A DNA stretch of 64,000 bases from Stenotrophomonas maltophilia D457 (GCF_000284595.1 NC_017671.1:1831001-1895000); one strand, 5' to 3'; shown: positions 46,849 to 54,911, numbered from the stretch's first letter. Made by a program: numbers and translations. Notes: generated by a model from the sequence alone, not told the origin.

Positions 46849-46889
46849 TTCGACAGTTTTCCGCGATCTGTCGGAACGGCGTACTGCTC

Positions 46890-46989
46890 TGGTAGGTGTC
46901 GACCTTGGTCGACACGGTGGATCCACGTCATGCGTGGTTGAATTCACTCGATATCTGACAGATGTGTCGACCAAGGTCGACACCTACCA
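46890..46989. repeat. Two facing GGTAGGTGTCGACC palindromes
   Basis: The unit at 46890-46937 (with a second hairpin GATCCACG-TCA-TGCGTGG) faces an inverted copy of its first half at 46964-46989. It forms the symmetrical centre of the repeat block between the LysR gene and the tRNA cluster. Confidence 0.85.
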
Positions 46990-47011
46990 ACAGCCGCGTG
47001 AACCTGTCGAA

Positions 47012-47192
47012 GGTGGGGCGGTGTCGGAGTGCGGGGTGTCAGCCGCATGGGCCCGAGGCATGCCTCGGGCGGGTTGGGCAGGACGCCCAACCCCGGTCTT
47101 GCCGTGTGCGCAGGAAAGCGCACACGAGCAAGCGGCTGCCAAGCCTGCATGGACGTACTTGCGGCGTCCCCGCACTCCGACACCGCCCCGCC
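47012..47192 (-). repeat. Variable-arm hairpin element, copy C, with branched core
   Basis: 25-bp arms (47012-47036 and 47168-47192, one G-T type mismatch) nearly identical to copy A. The 131-base core is longer and contains three nested hairpins: GCCCGAGGC-AT-GCCTCGGGC, GGGTTGGGC-AGGAC-GCCCAACCC and TGTGCGC-AGGAAA-GCGCACA. Flanks show that it is inverted relative to copy B. Confidence 0.88.
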
Positions 47193-47207
47193 AACCCACG
47201 GAATGCG

Positions 47208-47280
47208 TGCTGTTGCTGTTGTCGTTGAGGTTGCCGGCCAGCGGCCGGCACTACCAGGGGTGCAGGGCGCAGCCCTGCCG
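47208..47280 (-). repeat. Inverted GCAACA units, SMAG palindrome and GCAGGGC hairpin
   Basis: Minus-strand order is GCAGGGC hairpin (47261-47280), SMAG (47229-47255), then two GCAACA-type units. This is the mirror image of the module at 9400-9476. Confidence 0.85.
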
Positions 47281-47292
47281 AAAAACACGCAT

Positions 47293-47322
47293 AAAAAAAC
47301 AGCAGGCCGAGGCCTGCTGTTT
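47293..47322 (-). terminator. Terminator of the tRNA-Arg operon
   Basis: Read on the minus strand, ACAGCAGGCC-TC-GGCCTGCTGT is followed by a run of seven T residues: a strong intrinsic terminator nine bases past the last tRNA. Confidence 0.93.
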
Positions 47323-47330
47323 CGGTGTAA

Positions 47331-47407
47331 TGGTGCGCCCGGAGAGATTCGAACTCCCGACCGCCTGGTTCGTAGCCAGGTACTCTATCCAACTGAGCTA
47401 CGGGCGC
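47331..47407 (-). tRNA. tRNA-Arg (anticodon ACG), copy 3 in transcription order
   Basis: 77 bases with encoded CCA; acceptor GCGCCCG, D-arm GCUCAGUUGGAUAGAGU, anticodon loop CUACGAA, T-loop GUUCGAAUC. A34 would be edited to inosine to read CGU, CGC and CGA. Confidence 0.97.
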
Positions 47408-47439
47408 CAATTACATAAACTTGTTGTGCTGACTGTGTA

Positions 47440-47516
47440 TGGTGCGCCCGGAGAGATTCGAACTCCCGACCGCCTGGTTCGTAGCCAGGTACTCTATCCA
47501 ACTGAGCTACGGGCGC
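47440..47516 (-). tRNA. tRNA-Arg (anticodon ACG), copy 2
   Basis: Identical over all 77 bases to the copy at 47331-47407. The spacer to it is 32 bases. Confidence 0.97.
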
Positions 47517-47574
47517 GCGGTACACAATCAAATTTTACTGCATTTCCAGCGGCGGATGCTGAAAACCTGTCGAG

Positions 47575-47651
47575 TGGTGCGCCCGGAGAGATTCGAACTC
47601 CCGACCGCCTGGTTCGTAGCCAGGTACTCTATCCAACTGAGCTACGGGCGC
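47575..47651 (-). tRNA. tRNA-Arg (anticodon ACG), copy 1
   Basis: Identical to the other two copies. The first ten bases (to U8-A9-G10) overlap the 3' end of the upstream hydrolase gene, whose TAG stop is these three tRNA bases. The spacer to copy 2 is 58 bases. Confidence 0.97.
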
Positions 47652-48568
47652 CCTGCGACAGGAGCGGAATTATGCGGATGTCGGCGCGTACCGTCAACAG
47701 TTTTGTGAAAATTTTCATCCAACTGAATGAAAAAGCGGTCCGCCACAGCGTCAGGGGCCTTCAGCCAGGCGAAATGATCGGCACGCGTGCCCAGTTCCTG
47801 CCCCGACAGCACGCGCAGCTGCGCGTCCACATTCGGCAGCTTGGCCAGCAATGTCTGCATCGATCCGGTCGGTGCCAACCAGTCGTGTTCCATCAACACC
47901 GCCTGCGCGCTGCCATGCACGCGCGCCATCTGTGCGTCGAGGTCTTCGTCCATGCCGGCCGCGGCATAGTGGTTGTTCAGGCCCACGCGCGCCCAGTCGG
48001 CGATCAGTCCGCGCGCTTCGGTGCCGCCGAAGCCGAGGCGCCGACCATGCAGCACGCCCTGGCGCTGTGCGATCCACGGCAGGAAGCGGTAGACCAGCGG
48101 CAGCAGCCAGCCGCGCGGCGGTGGGAAGCCACGCCAGAACGGTGAGCCGCTGGCCGCCAACCACAAGCGGTTGAAGTGCTGCGGATTGCGGCCGGCATGC
48201 ACGCAGGCCAGCTGACCGCCGAGGCTGTGGCCACCGATGATCCAGGGCAGCGCGCCGGCCTCGTCATCCGCCGCGACAAGGACCGCCTGGCTGGTGGGCA
48301 GATCCTGTTCGAGTACCTCGCGATAGCCCCAGTCCTGCGTGCGCGACGGCCGCAGTGAGCTGCTGCCATTGCCGCGCCACTCGTGCAGGTACACCGCCAC
48401 GCCCTTCGCCGCCAGCGCCTGCGCCAGCGGCAGGTAGTGGCGCGCGGCCACGCCCAGTGCCGGCAGCCACAGCAGGCGCGCGATGGGCTGTGCAGGCACG
48501 CAGGCAATCACTTCGTAGCGATGGCCATCAGCGCACTGCACGGCGAGGACGTCCGGTGTGAGGCTCAT
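47642..48568 (-). CDS. Alpha/beta-hydrolase fold protein
   Basis: 308 residues from the ATG read at 48568, which overlaps the thiD stop. LLWLPALGVAARHYLPLAQALAAKGVAVYLHEWRGNGSSSLRPSR, the nucleophile elbow IGGHSLGGQLACVHAGR and a C-terminal His (TRADHFAWLKAP) mark the fold. It resembles predicted alpha/beta hydrolases of the YheT/lysophospholipase type. The gene carries the tRNA-Arg promoter within its last 60 bases and ends inside the first tRNA. Substrate unknown; the thiD overlap suggests co-translation but not function. Confidence 0.82.
   Translation of the reverse strand: MSLTPDVLAVQCADGHRYEVIACVPAQPIARLLWLPALGVAARHYLPLAQALAAKGVAVYLHEWRGNGSSSLRPSRTQDWGYREVLEQDLPTSQAVLVAADDEAGALPWIIGGHSLGGQLACVHAGRNPQHFNRLWLAASGSPFWRGFPPPRGWLLPLVYRFLPWIAQRQGVLHGRRLGFGGTEARGLIADWARVGLNNHYAAAGMDEDLDAQMARVHGSAQAVLMEHDWLAPTGSMQTLLAKLPNVDAQLRVLSGQELGTRADHFAWLKAPDAVADRFFIQLDENFHKTVDGTRRHPHNSAPVAGRP
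47669..47697 (-). promoter_or_regulatory. Promoter of the tRNA-Arg cluster, inside the hydrolase gene
   Basis: On the minus strand TTGACG (47692-47697) and CATAAT (47669-47674) are separated by exactly 17 bases; transcription would begin about ten bases before tRNA copy 1. Confidence 0.85.
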
Positions 48569-49374
48569 GCGTGTGGTGCCGCGCCGAAGTGATCGAGCAC
48601 CAGCACCTCGCTGCGGCCGGGGGCATAGCCCTGCTGCAGGCCGCGTGCAACGTAGTCGATACCGGCTTCGCAGGCATTGGCCAGGCTCAAGCCGTTGCAC
48701 AGTTGCGCGGCGATGGCCGAGGCCAGCGTGCAGCCGGTGCCATGTGCGTCCAGCGGCAGGCGGGCATGGATGAATTCTTCGCTGCTGACGCCGTCGAAGT
48801 AGCGGTCGATCACGCGGTTGCCTTCCTGCAGATGGCCACCTTTGAGCAGCACCGCACCTGCACCCAGGTCGAGCAGGGCGGAGGCCGCCCGTTCGGCGTC
48901 GTCGCCGTTGCCGATCTTCCGTCCGACCAGCAGCTCTGCTTCCGGCGTGTTCGGGGTGATCAGCGTGGCCAGCGGGACCAGCCGCTCGCGCATCGCCTGC
49001 AGGGCGCTGTCTTCCAGCAGGCGCGCGCCGCTGGTGGCGACCATCACCGGGTCCAGCACCACGTGTGGCGGGCGATGGCGCTCCAATGCATCGGCGACGG
49101 CATTGATCACCTCGGCGTTGGCCAGCATGCCGAGCTTCACCGCGTGGATGTCGAAGTCGTCGAAGCAGGCGTCCAGTTGCGCGCGCAGGAAATCGATCGG
49201 CGGCACATGCACGGCGATGACGCCGCGGGTGTTCTGCGCGGTCAGTGCGGCGATCGCGGAGAGGCCGTGCACGCGATGCGCTGCAAAAGCCTTCAGGTCG
49301 GCCTGGATGCCGGCACCGCCGCCGGAGTCGGAGCCGGCGATGGTGAGGGCGGAAACGGGAGTGGTCGGGCTCAT
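48565..49374 (-). CDS. thiD: Hydroxymethylpyrimidine/phosphomethylpyrimidine kinase ThiD
   Basis: 269 residues. It phosphorylates HMP and HMP-P in thiamine synthesis. The ribokinase-like blocks are LTIAGSDSGGGAGIQADLKAFAAHRVHGLSAIAALTAQNTRGV, VVLDPVMVATSGARLL, LITPNTPEAELL, and the anion hole DAHGTGCTLASAIAAQL (catalytic Asp in the GTGC motif). No TPP riboswitch was recognised upstream. The ATG is preceded by GAG-type pairing and the gene overlaps the downstream hydrolase by four bases. Confidence 0.95.
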   Translation of the reverse strand: MSPTTPVSALTIAGSDSGGGAGIQADLKAFAAHRVHGLSAIAALTAQNTRGVIAVHVPPIDFLRAQLDACFDDFDIHAVKLGMLANAEVINAVADALERHRPPHVVLDPVMVATSGARLLEDSALQAMRERLVPLATLITPNTPEAELLVGRKIGNGDDAERAASALLDLGAGAVLLKGGHLQEGNRVIDRYFDGVSSEEFIHARLPLDAHGTGCTLASAIAAQLCNGLSLANACEAGIDYVARGLQQGYAPGRSEVLVLDHFGAAPHA

Positions 49375-49440
49375 CCAGCGATTGTGCCGTGGTCACCGTA
49401 AAGGCGGTAGCGTCGATGCGGGAGATGGGGGCCGTTAGAT

Positions 49441-49481
49441 GGGGTCAGATCCCTTTTCCGCAGGAAAAGGGATCTGACCCC
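49441..49481. repeat. GGGGTCAGATCC palindrome, copy 2
   Basis: Perfect 19-bp arms GGGGTCAGATCCCTTTTCC around GCA. One arm position (C versus G at base 13) differs from the copy at 9693 and is matched in the partner arm. Confidence 0.88.
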
Positions 49482-49496
49482 CCCGGAGCGCCGCCC

Positions 49497-50165
49497 TCAA
49501 TGCCGCCAACGCGCCCACTGCTGGTACAGCACATAACCCAGTCCGGTCAGGCCGGTCAGCAGGGCCGGGGCGAGCAGGGCGTCGTACTGCCAGCGCACGA
49601 ACAGCCAGGCGCCGATCATGCCGCCGGCGAGGAAGCCGCTGATGATCAGGCCGCTGAGGGTCAGTCGCCGTACCTGCAGTGGCAACCCGCGCAGCAGGTG
49701 GCCCAAGCCGATGCCGAGGTCGGTGAACATGCCGCTGAGGTGGGTGGTGCGCACCACCGCGCCGCTGAAGGTGGTGGCCATCGCATTCTGCAGGCCGCAG
49801 GCCATGGCAGCGGCCAGTGCACCCCATATCTGGTGCCGTTCGAACAGCGGAATGGCTACCAGCAACAGTGCTGACTCCAGCGCCAGCGCCACGCCGTAGC
49901 GTCGGCCCAGCTGCAGGGTGCTGTCCTGGATCAGCAGGCCGCTGAGCATTGCGCCCAGCGAGAACGCGATCAGCAGTCCCCACAGGTGTCCGACCGCGCG
50001 CCAGTCACCCTGGGCCAGTGCCATGCCGAGCTGGCTGGTACTGCCGGTCATGTGGCTGACCGCCTGGTGCTCGAAACCGAGGAAGCCGACCACGTTGACC
50101 ATGCCGGCCACGCACGAGAGCGCGACCGCGCCGATCCAGACCCAGGTGGGCAGGCGTATTCCCAT
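49497..50165 (-). CDS. YoaK/DUF1275 family membrane protein
   Basis: 222 residues with about six membrane segments: WIGAVALSCVAGMVNVVGFL, LWGLLIAFSLGAMLSGLLI, GVALALESALLLVAIPLF, IWGALAAAMACGLQNAMATTFSG, LTLSGLIISGFLAGGMIGAWLFV and a terminal LLTGLTGLGYVLYQQW. The HQAVSHMTGSTSQLGMAL and CGLQNAMATTFSGAVVRTTHLSGMFTDLG blocks are the DUF1275 signatures. Function unknown. It ends just after a GGGGTCAGATCC palindrome and is followed upstream by a lipoprotein gene. Confidence 0.9.
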   Translation of the reverse strand: MGIRLPTWVWIGAVALSCVAGMVNVVGFLGFEHQAVSHMTGSTSQLGMALAQGDWRAVGHLWGLLIAFSLGAMLSGLLIQDSTLQLGRRYGVALALESALLLVAIPLFERHQIWGALAAAMACGLQNAMATTFSGAVVRTTHLSGMFTDLGIGLGHLLRGLPLQVRRLTLSGLIISGFLAGGMIGAWLFVRWQYDALLAPALLTGLTGLGYVLYQQWARWRH

Positions 50166-50177
50166 CGGCGGGGCCCC

Positions 50178-50684
50178 TCAGGGCCCGCCGAAGCCGCCGT
50201 TGAACTGCAGCTCGCTGAAGGTGTTGCTGGCCGGGTCGAACACCGCGCCCCAGAACTGCGCGCCGCCATCGCAGACGCGGATCGCTTCGCGGGCCGGATT
50301 GATGCCGCTGTCGTCGGGCAGGTGGAAGGCATTGATGTAGATCAGCCGTCGGCCTGCGCTTTCGATGCCGACGTACTGCCGGTCAAAGTCGAGCACCTTC
50401 GGCACCTGGGCCTCCAGCGAAGACAGATTCGCTTCCAGCTGGTCGATCTGCTGCCGGCTGGGTGCCCAGTAGCCGCTGACCCGCCCGGCCTCGCGGCCGG
50501 GGCTGGGCCGCGAGCAGGTGTCGAGCACCTGCGCGGCGATGATCGGGCGGGTGACCACCCAGGACTGGCCGGTGCGCTCGGCGGTGGGCACACTGGCCGG
50601 GCCGCGCGTAGTGGTGCAGGCGCCCAGCACGGCTGCGAGGGTGATTGCAGCCGTGGGCAGCAGCAGGCGGGTGCGGCGGTTCAC
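50178..50684 (-). CDS. Hypothetical lipoprotein
   Basis: 168 residues. Lipoprotein signal MNRRTRLLLPTAAITLAAVLGAC with lipobox Cys at 23. The mature part includes YWAPSRQQIDQLEANLSSLE, VPKVLDFDRQYVGIESAGRRLIYINAFH and CDGGAQFWGAVFDPASNTFSELQFNG. It contains two further Cys. No family is recognised. The start overlaps the phoH stop by four bases, so it is co-transcribed with phoH. Confidence 0.7.
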   Translation of the reverse strand: MNRRTRLLLPTAAITLAAVLGACTTTRGPASVPTAERTGQSWVVTRPIIAAQVLDTCSRPSPGREAGRVSGYWAPSRQQIDQLEANLSSLEAQVPKVLDFDRQYVGIESAGRRLIYINAFHLPDDSGINPAREAIRVCDGGAQFWGAVFDPASNTFSELQFNGGFGGP

Positions 50685-52081
50685 AACACCTCCGAAGCGT
50701 AATCGGCCAGGCGCGAACGCTCGCCACGGCGCAGGGTGATGTGTGCACTATGCGGCCAGTTCTTGAAGCGATCCACCGCGTAGGTCAGGCCCGAGGTGGT
50801 CTCGGTCAGGTACGGGGTGTCGATCTGCTCGACGTTGCCCAGGCAGACGATCTTGGTGCCGGGGCCAGCGCGGGTGATCAGCGTCTTCATCTGCTTCGGG
50901 GTGAGGTTCTGCGCCTCGTCCAGGATCAGGTAGCGCGACAGGAACGTGCGGCCGCGCATGAAGTTCATCGAGCGGATCTTGATGCGGCTGGCCAGCAGGT
51001 CGTTGGTCGCCTGGCGCCCCCACGTGCCGCCTTCCTGGTTGTGCGTGAGCACTTCCAGGTTGTCGGTCAGCGCGCCCATCCACGGCGTCATCTTCTCTTC
51101 TTCGGTGCCGGGCAGGAAACCGATGTCCTCGCCGACGCTGACCGTGGCGCGGGTCATGATGATCTCGCGGTAGCGCTGCTGGTCCATCGTCTGCGCCAGG
51201 CCGGCGGCCAGCGCCAGCAGGGTCTTGCCGGTGCCGGCGGTACCCAGCAGCGTGACGAAGTCGATCTCCGGATCCATCAGTGCGTTGAGGGCGAAGTTCT
51301 GCTCGCGGTTGCGTGCGCTGATGCCCCACACGGCGTGGCTGCCGTGGCGGAAATCATCGACCAGCGACAGCACCACCTTGCCGTCACCGACCACGCGGCT
51401 GACGCGCAGCTCGACTTCATCTTCGCCGGGCAGGTAGACGTACTGGTTCGGGTACCACTCCTCGCCGTCCTGCGCCTGGATTTCGTAATGGGTACGGCCC
51501 TTGTCGCTCCAGCTGCGCAGGTCGTCGCCGTGGCGCTTCCAGAAGTCTTCCGGCAGCTCGGTAGCGCCGGTGTAGAGCAGGCTGAAATCGTCCAGCGCGC
51601 GGTCGTTCTCGTAGTCCTCGGACACGATGCCGGCGATGGCGGCCTTGATCCGCAGGTTGATGTCCTTGGAGACGAACACCACCGGCAGGTCGGGGGTTTC
51701 TTCCTTCAGGGCCAGGATCGCGCCGAGGATGGCGTTGTCCGGGATCACCTTGCCGAAGCTCTTGCCAGCGTCGAAATGGCTGGTCTGGAAGCGCAGCTTG
51801 CCGGCGCTCTGCTTGCCGCGCAGCTGCAGCCCATTCGGGCGCTGCAGCGGAATGCCGTCGGCCAGGTTGTCCAGGCCGGAGGCCTGCACCAGCTCGTTGA
51901 GGAAGCGGCTCACCTGGCGGGCGTTGCGGCTCGCTTCGGAGGTGCCCTTCTTGCCGTTGTCCAGCTCCTCGATCACCTGCATGGGCAGGTAAACGTCGTG
52001 CTCCTCGAATTTGAACAGCGCGGTCGGATCGTGCATCAGCACGTTGGTATCCAGCACGTAGATGCGCTTGCCTCGGGTCAT
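50681..52081 (-). CDS. phoH: PhoH-family ATPase with N-terminal PIN domain
   Basis: 466 residues. The PIN ribonuclease domain opens with YVLDTNVLMHDPTALFKFEEHDVYLPMQVIEELDN (acidic metal-binding residues), and the PhoH domain has Walker [18 protein letters not shown] near residue 280, MTRATVSVGEDIGFLPGTEEEKM and Walker B RYLILDEAQNLTPKQMKTLITR. PhoH2-type PIN-PhoH proteins couple RNA unwinding to cleavage. The ATG at 52081 gives the conserved start MTRGKRIYVLDTN. Confidence 0.93.
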   Translation of the reverse strand: MTRGKRIYVLDTNVLMHDPTALFKFEEHDVYLPMQVIEELDNGKKGTSEASRNARQVSRFLNELVQASGLDNLADGIPLQRPNGLQLRGKQSAGKLRFQTSHFDAGKSFGKVIPDNAILGAILALKEETPDLPVVFVSKDINLRIKAAIAGIVSEDYENDRALDDFSLLYTGATELPEDFWKRHGDDLRSWSDKGRTHYEIQAQDGEEWYPNQYVYLPGEDEVELRVSRVVGDGKVVLSLVDDFRHGSHAVWGISARNREQNFALNALMDPEIDFVTLLGTAGTGKTLLALAAGLAQTMDQQRYREIIMTRATVSVGEDIGFLPGTEEEKMTPWMGALTDNLEVLTHNQEGGTWGRQATNDLLASRIKIRSMNFMRGRTFLSRYLILDEAQNLTPKQMKTLITRAGPGTKIVCLGNVEQIDTPYLTETTSGLTYAVDRFKNWPHSAHITLRRGERSRLADYASEVL

Positions 52082-52165
52082 CGTCGATTCCTGGTTACGG
52101 ACAGGGAAAAACCACCACGGCCTGCTGCCGGGCAGGGTGATGGCAGACACAGTAGGCAGTGGGAC

Positions 52166-52645
52166 TCACTTGGACTGGGAGGCCTTCAGTTCGGCGAGAA
52201 CGGCATCGGCATGGCCGGCGACCTTGACCTTGCGCCAGGACTGCACGATGCGGCTGTCGGGGGAAATCAGGAAGGTGCTGCGTTCGATGCCACGTACCTG
52301 CTTGCCGTACATGTTCTTCATCTTGATCACGTCGAAGGCGCTGCACAGCGCTTCGTCGCCATCGCTGACCAGGGGGAAGCCGAAGCCCTGCCTGGCACAG
52401 AAATTGTCGTGCGACTTCACCGAATCGCGCGAGACGCCCAGCACGACCGCGCCGGCCTTCTTGAACTTCGGCAGCAGCGCGTTGAAGTCGATGCCTTCGG
52501 TGGTGCAGCCGGGAGTGCTGTCCTTGGGGTAGAAGTACAGCACCAGCCACTGGCCGGCATAGTCGCCGAGGGTGGCCTGGTCGCCACCGGACAGCGCCAG
52601 CGGCAGGGAGAGGGTGGTGCTGTCCAGGGTATCGCCGTTGTTCAT
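52166..52645 (-). CDS. bcp: Thiol peroxidase Bcp/PrxQ
   Basis: 159 residues from the ATG at 52645. The peroxidatic Cys47 is in YFYPKDSTPGCTTEGIDF. The resolving Cys five residues later in E. coli Bcp is absent; instead Cys83 in HDNFCARQGFGF matches the Cys48-Cys84 pair known for Xanthomonas PrxQ, an atypical 2-Cys enzyme. It reduces hydroperoxides with thioredoxin. It lies between phoH and a GcvR-like gene on the same strand, probably independently transcribed. Confidence 0.93.
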   Translation of the reverse strand: MNNGDTLDSTTLSLPLALSGGDQATLGDYAGQWLVLYFYPKDSTPGCTTEGIDFNALLPKFKKAGAVVLGVSRDSVKSHDNFCARQGFGFPLVSDGDEALCSAFDVIKMKNMYGKQVRGIERSTFLISPDSRIVQSWRKVKVAGHADAVLAELKASQSK

Positions 52646-52736
52646 GAGGTCCTTCTGTCGAGCCTGGGTTCTTTCCAAGACAATTGCATGAAACGCCACG
52701 CGCCCGTGAGAGGCGCGCGAAAAATCAGGAATTCAT

Positions 52737-53297
52737 TCAGAACTTCATCGGGTCCATGATCGCGTCCAGGTTCAGGTGGTCGCAGAACTCAAGGAAATCG
52801 TCGCGCAGCGCGGCGATGTGCATGTTGGCCGGCACGCCGATGGTGACCTGTGCACTGAACATTTCCGCACCGGTCTGCATGGCGCGGTAGCGCGTGCTCT
52901 GCAGGTTCTCGATGGTGATGCCCTGGCGGTCGAAGAAGTCGGCCAGCTGGAACAGGATGCCCGGCTTGTCGGCGGCGATCACTTCGACGATGTACGGCAG
53001 CAGGTTGGACTGCGCCTGCTTGGCGGCGGTGCGGTACCAGACCAGCTTCAGGCCCTCCTCGCGCTCCAGCCGGGTCAGCATCGCCTCGAGCTTGGCCACC
53101 GAGTCCCAGGAGCCGGTGGCCAGGGCGGTGACCGAGACATCGCGGCCGACCGTGGCCAGGCGTGCGTCCACCAGGTTGCAGCCGCTGTCGGCGATGCGGC
53201 GGGTGACGGACAGCAGGGGGGACTCCGGATGCGTCGTATAGGCGTTGATCAGGAGGTGGTTTTCGCTCGGCGCGGGGCGCGGGGTGGTGTCGGTCAA
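52737..53297 (-). CDS. gcvR: GcvR-like double ACT-domain regulatory protein
   Basis: 186 residues if the TTG at 53297 is used; no ATG or GTG gives a family-like start and the longer in-frame reading begins without similarity. Two ACT domains: [48 protein letters not shown] and [58 protein letters not shown]. GcvR in E. coli antagonises GcvA, but no gcv gene is near. It is divergent from dapA, an arrangement also seen in E. coli around bcp-gcvR-dapA. Confidence 0.85.
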   Translation of the reverse strand: MTDTTPRPAPSENHLLINAYTTHPESPLLSVTRRIADSGCNLVDARLATVGRDVSVTALATGSWDSVAKLEAMLTRLEREEGLKLVWYRTAAKQAQSNLLPYIVEVIAADKPGILFQLADFFDRQGITIENLQSTRYRAMQTGAEMFSAQVTIGVPANMHIAALRDDFLEFCDHLNLDAIMDPMKF

Positions 53298-53460
53298 GGC
53301 GATTCCGGGTAATGCATGCGTGAGTCTGAATGCCCGCCAGAGGCGGGGATCCACCGGTGTCCAGCATACTTGCCCGTGCTTTCGCGCCGCAAGTAACATT
53401 CAGGCCGCCCCCAGCCTTTCGTGGCGGGCGTTTCCCTTCCCAGCCAAGAGCAGCACGTCC

Positions 53461-54354
53461 TTGTCCCTTTCCGGCCTCATCACCGCGCTGGCGACCCCGT
53501 TCCGGGCCGACGGCGCCCTCGATCCCGATGGTTGGCAGCGCCTGCTGCACCTGCAACTGGAGGGTGGCGTCCATGGCGTTGTCGTGGCTGGCTCGACCGG
53601 CGAAGCGGCGACCCTGACCGATGCCGAGTACGACCAGCTGCTGGCCAGCGCCGTCGAACGCATCGGCGGCCGCATCCCGGTCATGGCCGGCACCGGCCTG
53701 TCGGGCACCGCCAAGACCATCGAACAGACCCGCCGTGCCGCCGCCCTTGGCGCCAGCCACGCACTGGTGGTCACCCCGCCGTACGTGCGGCCGACCCAGG
53801 CTGGCCTGATCGCGCACTATCGCGCGGTGGCCGACCAGGGCGGGCTGCCGGTCGTGCTGTACAACGTGCCCGGCCGTACCGGCTGCGACATGCAGCCGGA
53901 GACCGTGGCCGAACTGGCCAGCCACCCCAATATCGTCGGCATCAAGGAAGCGGTGGGTGACACCGGCCGGGTGCAGGCGCTGCTGGCGCTGCGCAGCCCG
54001 AAGTTCGCCGTGCTCAGTGGCGACGACGGCACCGCCGCGCGTTCGATCCGGGCCGGCATCGATGGCCTGATCTCGGTCGGTTCCAACGTGCTTCCGGGCG
54101 CGTATCGCCGGATGTGCGAGCTGGCTGCCGCGCACGACCACGAAGCCACCGAGTCGTGGGACGCGCGCCTGCATCCCTTCCATGATTTCTGTGGCGTCGA
54201 ACCCAACCCGATCCCGGTCAAGGCGCTGCTGCGCCGCATCGGCATCGGCCATGACCTGCGCCTGCCGCTGCTGCCGCTGTCGGCAGCACATCATCCCGCG
54301 GCCGACCACCTTGCCGGCGACATCGCCGCCCTCGAAGCCCTTTCCAGCCACTGA
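53461..54354 (+). CDS. dapA: 4-Hydroxy-tetrahydrodipicolinate synthase
   Basis: 297 residues starting at TTG 53461, the only start that yields the family N-terminus [19 protein letters not shown]. It condenses pyruvate with aspartate semialdehyde for lysine and diaminopimelate. Thr46 in [10 protein letters not shown], Tyr134 in YNVPGRTG and the Schiff-base Lys162 in GIKEAVGD are present. The divergent gcvR-like gene also uses TTG. A BamC-like lipoprotein gene follows after 32 bases, as in enterics. Confidence 0.95.
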   Translation: MSLSGLITALATPFRADGALDPDGWQRLLHLQLEGGVHGVVVAGSTGEAATLTDAEYDQLLASAVERIGGRIPVMAGTGLSGTAKTIEQTRRAAALGASHALVVTPPYVRPTQAGLIAHYRAVADQGGLPVVLYNVPGRTGCDMQPETVAELASHPNIVGIKEAVGDTGRVQALLALRSPKFAVLSGDDGTAARSIRAGIDGLISVGSNVLPGAYRRMCELAAAHDHEATESWDARLHPFHDFCGVEPNPIPVKALLRRIGIGHDLRLPLLPLSAAHHPAADHLAGDIAALEALSSH

Positions 54355-54386
54355 CCTTCCGTCTTGGTCTGACCCAGGAGATTCAC

Positions 54387-54902
54387 ATGCGTCAATCCGT
54401 TTCCACTGTCCGCGTGCTGTCCTACGCCCTGCTTGCTGTAGCTGTTGCGGCCGGCACCACCGGCTGCTTCAAGCGTGGCGTCAAGGGCGACTACGCCCTG
54501 GCCCCGGAAATGCGCCCGCTGGAAGTACCGCCGGACCTGAACCTGCCCAACGCCACCACCGACAACAAGGTGCCGACACTGGCCTCGGCCACCAAGCCGG
54601 CGGCGCCGGTCGCCGCAGCCCCGGCGGTGGGCAACACCGGTTTCACCATTGCCGGTGGCAAGGATGAAGCCTTCGCCAAGGTCGGTACCGCACTGGAAGG
54701 GGTGGACGGCGTGACCATTGCCAGCCGCGCGCAGCTGCTGGGCTCGTACGACGTGGCCTACGAAGGCAGCAACTTCCTGGTCCGCGTGGTGGCGGTTGAT
54801 GCAGGTGCCTACATCTCCGCGGTCGACCCGCGTGGCCTGCCGGCCACCGCCGAAGCGCCGGTGAAGCTGATCGCCGCGCTGAAGGCGAAGCTGGCTCAGT
54901 AA
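54387..54902 (+). CDS. BamC-like short lipoprotein
   Basis: 171 residues with a signal MRQSVSTVRVLSYALLAVAVAAGTTGC (lipobox Cys at 27) and an AGGAG ribosome site. It carries the KGDYALAPEMRPLEVPPDL motif that resembles the BamC N-terminal peptide bound to BamD, a Pro/Ala linker and one small beta domain (FTIAGGKDEAFAKVGTALEGVDGVTIASRAQLLGSYDVAYEGSNFLVRVVAV). E. coli BamC has two C-terminal helix-grip domains and is twice as long; here only one remains. Position after dapA supports the call. Confidence 0.8.
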   Translation: MRQSVSTVRVLSYALLAVAVAAGTTGCFKRGVKGDYALAPEMRPLEVPPDLNLPNATTDNKVPTLASATKPAAPVAAAPAVGNTGFTIAGGKDEAFAKVGTALEGVDGVTIASRAQLLGSYDVAYEGSNFLVRVVAVDAGAYISAVDPRGLPATAEAPVKLIAALKAKLAQ

Positions 54903-54911
54903 GGGCCGCCC

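Noticed and set aside
46745..48145. A 466-codon open frame running through the repeat island and tRNA genes
   Set aside because: It crosses three tRNA genes, palindromes and part of the hydrolase antisense. It has no ribosome site, and its repeated peptide is simply the translated tRNA antisense.
47642..49396. A single 584-codon gene covering thiD and the hydrolase
   Set aside because: The first half is the wrong frame of thiD (no similarity); the hydrolase starts at 48568 with a proper ATG overlap.
48565..49440. TPP riboswitch upstream of thiD
   Set aside because: The sequence before thiD lacks the conserved CUGAGA and related elements; only a palindrome at 49441 is seen.
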